In this document: positions 42,405-51,168 of the stretch, one piece after another
Layout of the letters: every line of letters begins with the position of its first letter
Numbering within the stretch: position 1 is the stretch's first letter
NCBI GenBank assembly: GCA_035294325.1
Contig: DATGLE010000168.1
Location: forward strand, 25,988-89,987
Origin: DATGLE01 sp035294325
GTDB lineage: Bacteria > Chloroflexota > Ktedonobacteria > Ktedonobacterales > Ktedonobacteraceae
Direction: 5' to 3'
DNA: 64,000 nt
The notes under the pieces: generated by a model
Databases searched by the model: none
Told to the model about the DNA's origin: nothing
What the model saw: the letters and a program-made list of their open reading frames with translations, nothing else
Position numbers and translations under genes: made by a program

Positions 42405-42560
42405 GAGTACGTCTGATCGCTGGCACAATCGCGTGCTCGCGCCTGCGGCGCTCGCTTTATTTATTTGATAGTGTGGAAAATGCGCTGCGCGCATTTTCCA
42501 CACTATCAAATCTGTCTACTGCGCGGCTCCACCGCGCGAACACCTGGCAAGGGCGCGAGG
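42405..42560. repeat. Palindromic dispersed element, copy 9
   Basis: Left end TTAGAGTACGTCTGATCGCT, family box TGCTCGCGCCTGCGGCGCTC, perfect 47-bp palindrome at 42464-42510 (22-base arms, centre TGC), then a GCGCGGCTCCACCGCGC box. The right end is decayed. Region 42560-42870 shows no other feature. Confidence 0.88.
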
Positions 42561-42871
42561 ATCATGTGATTCTTATGATATCAACGAATTATAGACGGGG
42601 TTTTTTGAGCGCTGGAGAGAATGGGGACTTTCGTACTAGCCAGGTTGTCGAAGAGGTTCTCTTTACACCGCGCGCATTCGCCGTTTCTGCCGTCAGAAGT
42701 ACACACCGAGGGCCAGGCAGCACAGGGCGCTATTAGCATCTTTATGGGAGAAGCCGCATATCTTCCCTATTCCGCGCCTATGACAACGTTTAAGCATAGT
42801 ATCTCACGAAGCCGAAAAGAAAGTAAAGGAGATAGTACTCTTCTTATTATCCCAGACTGATAAATTAACTC

Positions 42872-42899
42872 TTGACAAGGCATTTTCATGGTATATAAT
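42872..42899 (+). promoter_or_regulatory. Strong promoter of the hairpin leader
   Basis: Perfect TTGACA at 42872-42877, 16-base spacer, perfect TATAAT at 42894-42899. Transcription should start near 42906, just before two hairpins. Confidence 0.88.
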
Positions 42900-42916
42900 A
42901 TGGCCGCCATAAAAGG

Positions 42917-42947
42917 ACAGGTCGCCAACAGGGCGGCCTGTTTTGTT
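42917..42947 (+). terminator. Attenuator-like intrinsic terminator in the leader
   Basis: ACAGGTCGCC (42917-42926) pairs with GGCGGCCTGT (42932-42941), with one G-U pair and a 5-base loop, followed by TTTGTT. It lies only about 10 bases after the expected transcription start. GGCCGCC at 42902-42908 could pair with GGCGGCC instead, an alternative fold. Confidence 0.6.
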
Positions 42948-42951
42948 GCAT

Positions 42952-43016
42952 ATGAATGCCAATAAAGAACAGACGCCGGGTTTTTCACTCTGGCGTCTGT
43001 TCTTTTTGGCATTCAT
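42952..43016 (+). promoter_or_regulatory. Large leader hairpin
   Basis: Left arm 42952-42977 and right arm 42992-43016 pair over 25 base pairs with a single bulged base; the arm begins ATGAATGCCA. The AAGGAG ribosome binding site of the next gene lies 15-20 bases past the stem and is not buried in it. Confidence 0.8.
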
Positions 43017-43047
43017 TATCATGCTCAAAAAGGAGTGTCCATCATGA
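42952..43047 (+). CDS. Possible 31-aa leader peptide overlapping the next start
   Basis: ATG at 42952 opens a 31-codon frame whose TGA (43045-43047) overlaps the ATG of the next gene (43044) as ATGA, the classic coupling arrangement. The peptide is charged at the start and then hydrophobic (LFFLAFIIML), ending KKECPS. No good ribosome binding site precedes it, and the same DNA forms a large hairpin, so the frame could be fortuitous. A translated leader that opens the hairpin would be one reading. Confidence 0.35.
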   Translation: MNANKEQTPGFSLWRLFFLAFIIMLKKECPS

Positions 43048-43517
43048 CCGAGAAGCGTTCTCTCATCACGCTGTCCGAAGAACAGGCTATTGCCTGGTAT
43101 CAACATCACCTGCTGGTTCTGCATGGCTATGCGCTGGCTCTGGCTTTGAAGGCGGGGCTGAGTCCGGCACAGGCAGCGATTTTTTTCGTCGAGCCGTGGC
43201 ATAGTGATCGAGTATCCATTCGCGCTCAGGCCACTGCGCAGATTCTTGAGCAGCAGGCCAGGCAAATCGCGGAGGTATCGGCGCTCAGCTACGGCGAAGA
43301 GCATGTGCAATTAACGCAACAGGACCAGAACTGGCTGGTTCAGATCACGATTGCTGATCCTGAGCCGCTTGAGCGCTATGGAGCGTCGCCTGAACTCCAC
43401 ACGCAGTGGGTTGCGGAGCAATTGCGCCAGGTCTGCGAGCCAAAGGGCATTCGCTGTCGCGTCTGGCAGGACCAGGATAGGCAGTACATTCAGCTCTCTC
43501 TTCAAGCTGAACAATAG
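43044..43517 (+). CDS. Hypothetical protein (157 aa) behind a hairpin leader
   Basis: I do not recognise this soluble protein. It has a helical N-terminal half (EEQAIAWYQHHLLVLHGYAL, LALKAGLSPAQAAIFFVEPW) and a C-terminal half with strand-helix pattern (NWLVQITIADPEPLERYGAS, HTQWVAEQLRQVCEPKGIRC, QYIQLSLQ). No signal peptide or membrane helix. ATG 43044 is chosen, 8 bases after AGGAG; the GTG at 43035 is too close. It is expressed from a near-consensus promoter through a leader with a terminator-like stem and a second large hairpin, which points to regulated expression. It is alone on its strand, facing the end of gltB. Confidence 0.8.
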   Translation: MTEKRSLITLSEEQAIAWYQHHLLVLHGYALALALKAGLSPAQAAIFFVEPWHSDRVSIRAQATAQILEQQARQIAEVSALSYGEEHVQLTQQDQNWLVQITIADPEPLERYGASPELHTQWVAEQLRQVCEPKGIRCRVWQDQDRQYIQLSLQAEQ

Positions 43518-43519
43518 CC

Positions 43520-43635
43520 CGCTGCTCGCGCCTGCGGCGTTCGCCGAATAGAGAGCAAGTTGCGGAAAAATGCGCTGCGCGCATTTTTCCGCAACTTGCT
43601 CTCTATTGATTGCGCGGCTGCGCCGCGCGAACGCT
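43520..43635. repeat. Palindromic dispersed element, copy 10
   Basis: Family box TGCTCGCGCCTGCGGCGTTC, perfect 61-bp palindrome at 43547-43607 (29-base arms, centre TGC) and GCGCGGCTGCGCCGCGC box. Ends are not clear. It lies between two convergent genes and starts right after one stop codon. Confidence 0.88.
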
Positions 43636-43660
43636 CGCGAGAGAGGGCGAAGAAGCTCTG

Positions 43661-46600
43661 TCAGTGCGACGCGCTCATCATGGTGCCGTCGTACTCGCTG
43701 GAATCTACAAAATCGCAGGCGGAGGCGCTGGTCTCCCTGGGCAGCACGCGCCAGAAGAGGCCCTGCATGCGCTGCCAGTCGCCGAGAATGTAGCTGGCGC
43801 GCTTGCTGCGTGTCTTGCGGGCGTGCCACTCGATCACGGTGCGCAGCGCCTCTGCCTCGCGCGGATCTTCGACACGCAGCAGGTCGACCAGTTCGGTGTT
43901 GCAGCGCGGTGGGAAGCGATTGTCGATATCCAGCACATAAGCGACACCGGAGGACATGCCAGCGCCAAAGTTCTGGCCGGTCTCGCCGAGCACGACGACC
44001 ATGCCGCTCGTCATATATTCGCAGCCGTGATCGCCCACGCCCTCAACGACGGCAAGCGCGCCGCTATTGCGCACGGCGAAGCGTTCGCCTGCGCGCCCGG
44101 CGGCAAAAAGCTGCCCGCCCGTGGCGCCGTAGAGCACGGTGTTGCCGAGGATGGTATTCTCGTGCGCGGCAAAGCTCGCCTCGGCAGGCGGCATAATAAT
44201 GATCTGGCCGCCGGTCATGCCTTTGCCCACGTAGTCGTTCGCCTCACCGCTGAGGATCAGGCGCAGGCCGGGCACGCAGAAGGCGCCGAAGCTCTGGCCC
44301 GCCGATCCCTGGAAAGAGGCGGTGATGCTGACGCCAGGCAAGCCAGCATTGCCGTAGCGATGAGCAATCTCGCCAGCAAGGCGGGCGCCGACGGAGCGAT
44401 CATAGTTGTGGATAACGTGCTGGGTGAGCACGCTGCGCTCACCGGCCAGCGCCTGCGCGGCCTCGACCAGCAGTTGCTCGGCGACGGGCGACGGCGGGAC
44501 GGTCCTGTGCGCTTCGGAATCGAAGCGCTCTGGCAGGGGCACGAGCAGGCTATCAAGGTCAAGCTCGCTCTCCTCGGCATGGCGCAGCAGGTCGGCGCGT
44601 CCGACCAGATCGTCCAGCCGCGCTACACCCAGGCGCGCCAGCCACTCGCGCACCTCCTCGGCGACGAGGGTGAGATAGTTGATGAGATGCTCGGGCCTGC
44701 CAGCGAATTTAGCGCGCAGATCCTCGCGCTGCGTAGCTATGCCGGTAGGACAGGTATTGAGGTGACACTGCCGCGCCATATCGCAGCCGATGGAGACCAG
44801 CGCGCCCGTGCCGAAGCCGAATTCCTCCGCGCCCAGCATGGCGCCAATGACAACATCGCGCCCGGTCTTGAAACCGCCATCGACGCGCACACGCACGCGC
44901 TTGCGCAGCCCGTTGCGCACAAGCACCTGCTGCGTCTCGGCCAGCCCGCGCTCCCAGGGCATGCCGGCATGCTTGATCGATTGCAGCGGTGATGCGCCCG
45001 TCCCGCCGTCATGTCCGCTTATCAACACATAGTCCGCATACGCTTTTGCCACGCCGGCGGCGATGGTGCCAACGCCGATGCTGGAGACCAGCTTGACGCC
45101 GACACGCGCGCGCGGATTGACCTGGTGCAGATCATAGATCAACTGCGCGATATCTTCGATGCTGTAAATGTCGTGATGAGGCGGCGGCGAGATCAGCGCG
45201 ACGCCCGGCGAAGTGTGGCGCAGGCGCGCGATAAACGCTGTCACCTTGATCGGCGGGAGCTGGCCGCCCTCGCCGGGCTTGGAGCCTTGCGCCATCTTGA
45301 TCTCGATCTCTTCGGCGCGGGCGAGATATTCCGCTGTGACGCCGAAGCGCGCGGAGGCCACCTGCTTGATCTTGCTACCGACGGGGGCGCCGTTGAGCGT
45401 TTCGTGATACCAGTTGGGATCCTCGCCGCCCTCGCCCGTATTGTTGCGCGCGCCGATGCTGTTCATCGCGGCGGCGATGGTACGGTGCGCTTCAGGACTG
45501 AGCGCGCCGAGCGACATTGCCGAGATGACGAAGCGTGCGCGAATGGATTCCATCGGCTCGACCTGCTCCAGTGGAATCGGCGTGGTGGGCGCAAAGGTGA
45601 AGAGGTCGCGCAGCGCGGTTGGCGGGCGATTGTAGACCAGTTCGGCGAACTGGCGATAGTCTTCCATGCTGCCACTCTGCGACGCCTTTTGCTGCGCGCG
45701 CACGATAAGCGGGTTATAGGCGTGATATTCGGCATCGCGGCGGAAGCGGTAGCGGCCCAGGTCGGTGAGCTTGCGCCTCCGCCCGCTGGTATCCGGCACG
45801 GCCTGCTCCTGCTGGAGAGCCGCGCACTGCTTGATGATCTGGCTGGCTACTTGCTGCATGGTAACTTTGCCGGGATGCATGGCGGAGCCGGCGAAGCAGC
45901 GTTCGACGAATTGTGGATCGAGGCCGATCACCTCGAACTGGCCTGCGCCGATGATGTTGCGCAGTGTCGAGATGCCCATACGCGCCATCACTTTGCAAAG
46001 GCCGCTCTCAATGACATGGCGATAGCTCTCCACAGCCTGCGCCCGCGTCAGATGCTCCAGGCGCCGCTCGCCGGCCAGCGCGCGCACGCTCGCCAGCGCC
46101 AGTGTCGGCACAACGGCCTCGGCGCCGTAACCGAGCAGCACGGCGATCTGGTGCACATCGCAAACGGTCCCCGTCTCACAGAGCAGCGAGAGATGATCGC
46201 GCAGGCCGCGCCGGATCAATGCACGGTGCAGCCCACCCACCGCAATCGCCATCGGAATCGGCGCCAGTTCCGGCGTCGCGTCGTTATCGCTCAGGATGAG
46301 TAGCGTCACGCCCTCGGAGATGGCCGCGACTGCCTCCTGCTCCAGACGATCCAGCGCGGCCTCAAGCGCCTGTGGCCCTTCCGCGATGGGGAAAGTCGTG
46401 CTGAGTGTTCGCGCACGGAAATCGGGATCGTCCAGATTGCGCAGCGTCTCCAGTTCACTCTCGGTCAGCAGCGGCGTCTCCAGGTGCAGCAAACGCGCAT
46501 GCTGCGGCGTTTCCATGAGCAGGCTGCGCCGGCGCCCAAGATAGCTGTCGAGCGACATGACAATGCGCTCGCGCAGCGGATCGATAGGCGGGTTTGTGAC

Positions 46601-48259
46601 CTGTGCGAAACGCTGGCGGAAGTAATCGGAGAAGGAGCGCGGCTGCACCGAGAGCACGGCCAGCGGCGCATCATCACCCATGCTCCAGGTAGGTTCTTTC
46701 TTCTCGGTGAGCATGGGGCGCAGGATCATCTCAACATCTTCGTGCGTGTAGCCGAAAAGCTGCTGGCGGGCGAAGAGCTGGCCCGGGTCGGGAATATTCT
46801 CGTGGTCAGGAACGTCCTCTGCGGCGGGAACGTTCTCGTGGGCCGCTCTGGTAGCGGCCCCTACGGCGGCACGAGCGGGGCCTTCGACCTGTCTGAGCGT
46901 GGACAGGTGGATAAGATGGCTGTCGAGCCATTGGCGATAGGGCTGGCGCTGCGCCAGAGATTCTTTGATCTCGTGGTCGCGCAGGAAGACGTGGCGCTCG
47001 ACATCGACGGCGACCATCTCGCCGGGGCCGAGCCTGCCCTTTTCGACGATCTCATGGGGCGCGCACGGCACCACGCCGGCCTCAGAGGCAACAATCAGCA
47101 GGCCATCGGCGGTGAGCGTATAGCGTGCAGGGCGCAGGCCGTTGCGATCCAGCGCCGCGCCGACAACGCGACCATCGCTGAAGACGAGTGCCGCCGGACC
47201 ATCCCACGGCTCGACCAGCCCGGCATGGTACTCGCACCATGCCCGCTGCGCTTCATCCAGTTCGGGATCGTGCTCCCAGGCCGGGGGAATCAGCATCTGC
47301 ATGCTGTGCAGCAGATCACGCCCGGAGACGGCGAGCAGTTCCAGTGCATTGTCGAGCTGCGTCGAGTCGCTGCCATTCTCCTGCACGACGGGCAAAAGGT
47401 CCTGTACGCTCTCTTCCCAGAGCGGGGAGGCAAACGCACCTTCACGCGCCTGCATCCAGTTGCGGTTGCCCTGGATCGTGTTGATCTCGCCATTATGGGC
47501 CAGCAGGCGCATCGGCTGCGCCAGAGGCCAGGCCGGAAACGTGTTTGTACTGTAGCGCTGGTGGAAAACGGCCAGCGCGCTCGTATAGCGGGGATCGGCG
47601 AGGTCACGATAAAAGCGCGCAAGCTGATCCGGCGCCAGCAAGCCTTTGTAGACCAGCGTGGTGCGCGAGAGGGAGGCGATGTAGCAGTCGGTAATGCCGG
47701 CGTCACGCAGGCGCCGCTCAATCAATCTGCGGGCGCGGTAGAGCGCTCTATCGTATGCGTCGAGCGTGAAATGGTCGGGCCGCGCCAGTAATACCTGCTC
47801 AATGCTCGGCGCGGTCTCCCTGGCGCGCGCGCCGGGAACAGTGTAATCGATGGGCGGAATGCGCCAGGACAGGAAGATAAGGCCGGTCTCAACCAGCGTC
47901 TGTTCGATGATGCGGCGGCTCTCCATGTAAGCGGCGGCGGCGCGCTGCTGCGCGGGCAGAAAGATCATACCCACCGCCAGGTCGTCAGGCTTCTCCAGCG
48001 CGATGTGCTGCCGCTCAAGCTCCTCAGCGAAGAGCGAGCGGGGGATCTGCGTCAGGATACCGGCTCCGTCGTTCGTCTCAGCATCGGCGTCCTGCGCGCC
48101 GCGATGGGTGAGACGGGCCAGCGCCGCAAGGGCAGTCTCTACGATAGAATGGCTGGCCTCGCCGGAGATACGGGCCAGAAAGCCGGTGCCGCAGGCGTCG
48201 TGCTCCCAGCGGCCCTCGTAAAGTGGATACGCCGGCTCAGAGATTTCGTGCTGATGCAT
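43661..48259 (-). CDS. gltB: Glutamate synthase large subunit
   Basis: Makes two glutamates from glutamine and 2-oxoglutarate. N-terminal class II glutaminase with the catalytic Cys in HDACGTGF (about residue 23, exposed after a short propeptide is cut), central domain, then the FMN-binding synthase barrel (QVASARFGVTAEYLARAEEI, KPGEGGQLPP, SGHDGGTGASP) with the iron-sulfur cysteines CDMARQCHLNTCPTGIATQ, and a C-terminal beta-helix (GGQIIIMPP, ANDYVGKGMTGG). About 1532 residues, normal. An Ala-rich insertion near residues 455-485 comes from a repeat. The ATG at 48259 is preferred: GGGAGAG is too close to the ATG at 48265. The small subunit gltD is not adjacent. Confidence 0.96.
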   Translation of the reverse strand: MHQHEISEPAYPLYEGRWEHDACGTGFLARISGEASHSIVETALAALARLTHRGAQDADAETNDGAGILTQIPRSLFAEELERQHIALEKPDDLAVGMIFLPAQQRAAAAYMESRRIIEQTLVETGLIFLSWRIPPIDYTVPGARARETAPSIEQVLLARPDHFTLDAYDRALYRARRLIERRLRDAGITDCYIASLSRTTLVYKGLLAPDQLARFYRDLADPRYTSALAVFHQRYSTNTFPAWPLAQPMRLLAHNGEINTIQGNRNWMQAREGAFASPLWEESVQDLLPVVQENGSDSTQLDNALELLAVSGRDLLHSMQMLIPPAWEHDPELDEAQRAWCEYHAGLVEPWDGPAALVFSDGRVVGAALDRNGLRPARYTLTADGLLIVASEAGVVPCAPHEIVEKGRLGPGEMVAVDVERHVFLRDHEIKESLAQRQPYRQWLDSHLIHLSTLRQVEGPARAAVGAATRAAHENVPAAEDVPDHENIPDPGQLFARQQLFGYTHEDVEMILRPMLTEKKEPTWSMGDDAPLAVLSVQPRSFSDYFRQRFAQVTNPPIDPLRERIVMSLDSYLGRRRSLLMETPQHARLLHLETPLLTESELETLRNLDDPDFRARTLSTTFPIAEGPQALEAALDRLEQEAVAAISEGVTLLILSDNDATPELAPIPMAIAVGGLHRALIRRGLRDHLSLLCETGTVCDVHQIAVLLGYGAEAVVPTLALASVRALAGERRLEHLTRAQAVESYRHVIESGLCKVMARMGISTLRNIIGAGQFEVIGLDPQFVERCFAGSAMHPGKVTMQQVASQIIKQCAALQQEQAVPDTSGRRRKLTDLGRYRFRRDAEYHAYNPLIVRAQQKASQSGSMEDYRQFAELVYNRPPTALRDLFTFAPTTPIPLEQVEPMESIRARFVISAMSLGALSPEAHRTIAAAMNSIGARNNTGEGGEDPNWYHETLNGAPVGSKIKQVASARFGVTAEYLARAEEIEIKMAQGSKPGEGGQLPPIKVTAFIARLRHTSPGVALISPPPHHDIYSIEDIAQLIYDLHQVNPRARVGVKLVSSIGVGTIAAGVAKAYADYVLISGHDGGTGASPLQSIKHAGMPWERGLAETQQVLVRNGLRKRVRVRVDGGFKTGRDVVIGAMLGAEEFGFGTGALVSIGCDMARQCHLNTCPTGIATQREDLRAKFAGRPEHLINYLTLVAEEVREWLARLGVARLDDLVGRADLLRHAEESELDLDSLLVPLPERFDSEAHRTVPPSPVAEQLLVEAAQALAGERSVLTQHVIHNYDRSVGARLAGEIAHRYGNAGLPGVSITASFQGSAGQSFGAFCVPGLRLILSGEANDYVGKGMTGGQIIIMPPAEASFAAHENTILGNTVLYGATGGQLFAAGRAGERFAVRNSGALAVVEGVGDHGCEYMTSGMVVVLGETGQNFGAGMSSGVAYVLDIDNRFPPRCNTELVDLLRVEDPREAEALRTVIEWHARKTRSKRASYILGDWQRMQGLFWRVLPRETSASACDFVDSSEYDGTMMSASH
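46836..46870. repeat. Dispersed hairpin repeat inserted in frame in gltB
   Basis: GTGGGCCGCTCTGGTAGCGG then CCCCTACGG matches the first hairpin at 19515-19540 and the GTGGGCC...GGCCCCTAC form seen there. It encodes part of RAAVGAATRAAHENVPA in a surface linker, next to a short repeat HENVPA/HENIPD. Confidence 0.65.
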
Positions 48260-48378
48260 GTGCATTACTCTCCCGGGAAGATTACACTATCGACTCGATC
48301 AGGAGGCGCCGGCGCTGGAGCCAGAGGGTTTCGACGATCAAACAGCGTTCGCCGAAGTCATTTAAAAAGCGGGAGGCG

Positions 48379-48425
48379 CAGGAGGGCAGCCGCCCTCCTG
48401 ACGGAGTATGGGGCCGTCCCCATAC
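48379..48425. repeat. Two short hairpins upstream of gltB
   Basis: CAGGAGGGCAGCCGCCCTCC (48379-48398) and GTATGGGGCCGTCCCCATAC (48406-48425). They lie about 120 bases before the gltB start and could be terminators or leader structures. Elsewhere in gap 48260-48705 I see no gene; the part from 48590 to 48690 is AT-rich. Confidence 0.55.
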
Positions 48426-48705
48426 ATCTCTCTCCAGGTCCTATTGCATAGACTATCCAGGTCGGATGTATAAAAAGTACGCTGAATAGCGCACGTTGTC
48501 AGTGAATGGCAAAGGCCGGGAGCGTACCCTGAGAAGCATCATTGAGCGATGGGGAGCGACTTAGCTCTGAACAGAGGCGACGATACTATCTGCTTTGTTC
48601 GAGTATAGCATAAAGCGCGTCCCTCCAACAAGCTCTGAATATGTAAAAAATATACATACTCATAACAGCATTGTGGTCCTTTAGTGCAAATGGGTGGACG
48701 CTTGC

Positions 48706-50793
48706 TTATATGCTCCGCCAGATCTTAACGGTTCTATCGGCGCTGCCGGATGCAATAGCCTGACCATCGGGATTCCAGGCGACGGTATAAACGGGATCGC
48801 TATGCTCCTGGTATGTATAGATATGTTTTCCCGTCGCGGCCTCCCAGACCTGTACAGTCTTATCGGTACTTGCCGACGCGATCCTTTTCCCATCGGGCGA
48901 CCAGGAGAGCGCCGAGACCGCTGTTGCCAGGTCTTTAGAGGATTGATAGGTCAGAGAATGTGCGGCAGTGCGCGCCTCCCAGATCTGTACGGTCTTATCC
49001 GCGCCTCCAGAAGCGAGCAGTTTCCCATCGGGCGACCAGGCGAGAGCATAGACGGCATCCGTATGCCCCTTATATGCGGCAACCATTTTCTGACTGACGA
49101 CCTCCCAGACCTGCACCGTTTTGTCAACTCCAGCAGAAGCGATTAATGTGCCATCAGGAGACCACGCAACGGCGTAGACTGTAGCGGAATGTCCGGCGTA
49201 GAAGGCGACGAGCTTGCCCGTGGTAGCCTCCCAGACCTGGACGCTGTTATCCGCGCTCCCCGAGGCAACATGTGTTGCCTCAGGAGACCAGGCAACAGAA
49301 AGCACGCGGGCGGTATGCCCCTGATAGAGCGTGATCCGATTACCTGTAGCCGCTTCCCAGACCTGCGCCGTCTTATCCGCGCTCCCCGAGACGATCATGC
49401 TGCCGCTGCTGGCCCAGCTCACGCTAAATACGCTGTTCAGCAGCCCGCTGTGGCCGCGATAGGTATACAGGGTATCACCATTCGATGCGTTCCATACGCG
49501 CGCTGTTGTGTCCCCGCTGCCCGATACCACGTACAGCCCATTGGGAGACCAGGCGACAGCATAGACGGCCTCCGTATGACCGTGATAGGTAAAGAGCGTG
49601 GCGCCCTGCGGAGCTGCGGGACGAGAAGATGGCGTGGGAGATGGAGGAGCCGTAAAGCGCTCCGATGAAACTTTTTTGCCGGGCAGCGTCAGTACATACC
49701 ATGTAAGCGCTCCCACCCCGGCCAGTCCAGCCAGCGCCGCACCCGCCCCGATGACGACCCGTCGCGGGATGCCGCGCTTCTCAGGAGGCACCTCGGGAGG
49801 CAGCGACGGTACATCAGGCGGCGCCCCTCTGCTGGCGGAATCCGCGCGCCGCGTCGGCGGCAAGGATCCGGCCGGTGCGACCCCGGTTTTTTCTTTGGAG
49901 GAATCACCTGGAGAGCGCCCGCAGGCAGAGGACGGGGTACGGCGCATAGTAGGCGCTTCATCGGGCGCAAGCCGCTTTGTCTCGTTCTGGCATGCCTCCT
50001 CAAAGGCTGCCGCCATTTCCTCGATGCTTGCGAAACGCTGCTCTGGTTCCTTAGCAAGCGCCCGCGAGATGACAGCCTCAATGGCAGGCGCGATGCCTGA
50101 TAGCTTCTCATGTAGCGGTGGGGGCGGAGTAAACAGGTGCTGGCTGCACACCTCGGTGAAGGAACCATGAAACGGCCAGTCACCGCTGAGCCACTCATAG
50201 AGCACGATGCCCAGTGCATACTGATCGCTGGCGGGTTGAGGATGGCCCTGGATCTGTTCAGGAGCCATATAGGCCGCCGTGCCCACTACATCCTGCGTGG
50301 TTGATCCGCGCGTGCTCTGCACAATCACCGCGATGCCAAAATCGCTCAACACCACCTCATCGTGCGAGTTGAGCAACATGTTCTCAGGCTTCACATCGCG
50401 ATGAATAACCTGCTGGTCATGGGCATACTGCAATGCCGATGTCACCTGTTTGACGAAAGGCAGCACCTCCAGCGCGGAGAGCCGCGCTCCCTTTGGATAG
50501 CGCTGGCGCAGGGAGCCATGAGGAGCATAATCCATAACCAGAAACGGGGCTGCACGTTCAATGCCAAAATCAAAGACACGGATGATATGTGGATGGATGA
50601 GCCGGGCAATGGTGCGGCCTTCCTGGTAAAAGTGTTCCTCTTCCTCGCTGAGCAGTGGAGCATGCAGCACTTTTAACGCCGCTTTCGTCCCAAGGTGTAT
50701 ATGCTCTCCCAGATAGACATCCGCAAAGCTTCCGCTTCCGATGAGACGCAGCAGGCGGTAATTTCCAAGCTGCTGATTGAGCAGATCGCTCAT
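48706..50793 (-). CDS. Membrane Ser/Thr protein kinase with seven WD40 repeats
   Basis: 695 residues. Cytoplasmic Hanks kinase (about 12-270): IGSGSFADVYLG, AALKVLHAP, HRDVKPENML, LSDFGIAVIV, GTAAYMAPEQ. A disordered Pro/Ser/Arg-rich stretch follows, then one membrane helix (VVIGAGAALAGLAGVGALTW, about 345-365) and seven WD40 units (about 400-695), each ending in a VW or IW dipeptide (for example SGSADKTAQVWEAATGN, ASAGVDKTVQVWE). The seven-bladed propeller is outside the cell and should sense a ligand or wall part. Kinase-WD40 fusions are frequent in Ktedonobacteria by my recollection. GGGGAGAG precedes the ATG. Transcribed alone. Confidence 0.94.
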   Translation of the reverse strand: MSDLLNQQLGNYRLLRLIGSGSFADVYLGEHIHLGTKAALKVLHAPLLSEEEEHFYQEGRTIARLIHPHIIRVFDFGIERAAPFLVMDYAPHGSLRQRYPKGARLSALEVLPFVKQVTSALQYAHDQQVIHRDVKPENMLLNSHDEVVLSDFGIAVIVQSTRGSTTQDVVGTAAYMAPEQIQGHPQPASDQYALGIVLYEWLSGDWPFHGSFTEVCSQHLFTPPPPLHEKLSGIAPAIEAVISRALAKEPEQRFASIEEMAAAFEEACQNETKRLAPDEAPTMRRTPSSACGRSPGDSSKEKTGVAPAGSLPPTRRADSASRGAPPDVPSLPPEVPPEKRGIPRRVVIGAGAALAGLAGVGALTWYVLTLPGKKVSSERFTAPPSPTPSSRPAAPQGATLFTYHGHTEAVYAVAWSPNGLYVVSGSGDTTARVWNASNGDTLYTYRGHSGLLNSVFSVSWASSGSMIVSGSADKTAQVWEAATGNRITLYQGHTARVLSVAWSPEATHVASGSADNSVQVWEATTGKLVAFYAGHSATVYAVAWSPDGTLIASAGVDKTVQVWEVVSQKMVAAYKGHTDAVYALAWSPDGKLLASGGADKTVQIWEARTAAHSLTYQSSKDLATAVSALSWSPDGKRIASASTDKTVQVWEAATGKHIYTYQEHSDPVYTVAWNPDGQAIASGSADRTVKIWRSI

Positions 50794-50827
50794 GAATTAT
50801 AGCTCTCCCCATTTCCCGAACAATCAC

Positions 50828-50925
50828 TTGCGCGCACCTGCGGCGCTCGCTGAATGGAGGATGTGCCGCGCAGCGCTCGCGCAAAAGGGCAAGGATGCCG
50901 AGTATCAGATACGCTCTGTGTACAC
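50828..50925. repeat. Palindromic dispersed element, decayed copy 11
   Basis: CACTTGCGCGCACCTGCGGC and GCTCGC remain of the box, and the right end CCGAGTATCAGATACGCTCT is recognisable. The palindrome is missing. It lies upstream of the WD40 kinase gene. Confidence 0.65.
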
Positions 50926-51078
50926 GGTTATATACTATCACTTATTTATACGTATCCTGAACCCTTGCAGACCCGCCACCACAGGAAGCAGAGCTTTCCA
51001 GACAGGCGCGAGATGAGAATGTTCAGGATTTTCAGGATGGCGATTTTGAGTATTGAACTGTGCACATTGTCCATAACA

Positions 51079-51159
51079 CTCGCGCCTGCGGCGCTCTCAA
51101 CAGGATGACATGGAACAAGGGGCGAGGCCGGCGGATCCGGCCTCGCCCCTTGTTCCATG
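51079..51159. repeat. Palindromic dispersed element, partial copy 12
   Basis: Box CTCGCGCCTGCGGCGCTC followed by a perfect palindrome at 51109-51159 (23-base arms, 5-base centre CGGAT, GC-rich core with a BamHI-type GGATCC). It ends 9 bases before the AhpD-like gene's stop. The stretch 50926-51078 holds no gene. Confidence 0.75.
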
Positions 51160-51168
51160 CTACACATT

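Noticed and set aside
44000..47800. Large open frames antisense to gltB
   Set aside because: Third-position GC bias opens antisense frames; gltB motifs on the minus strand are continuous.
51109..51159. Restriction-site-rich palindrome as a cloning artefact
   Set aside because: It carries the family box on the left and matches the size of the other natural palindromes.
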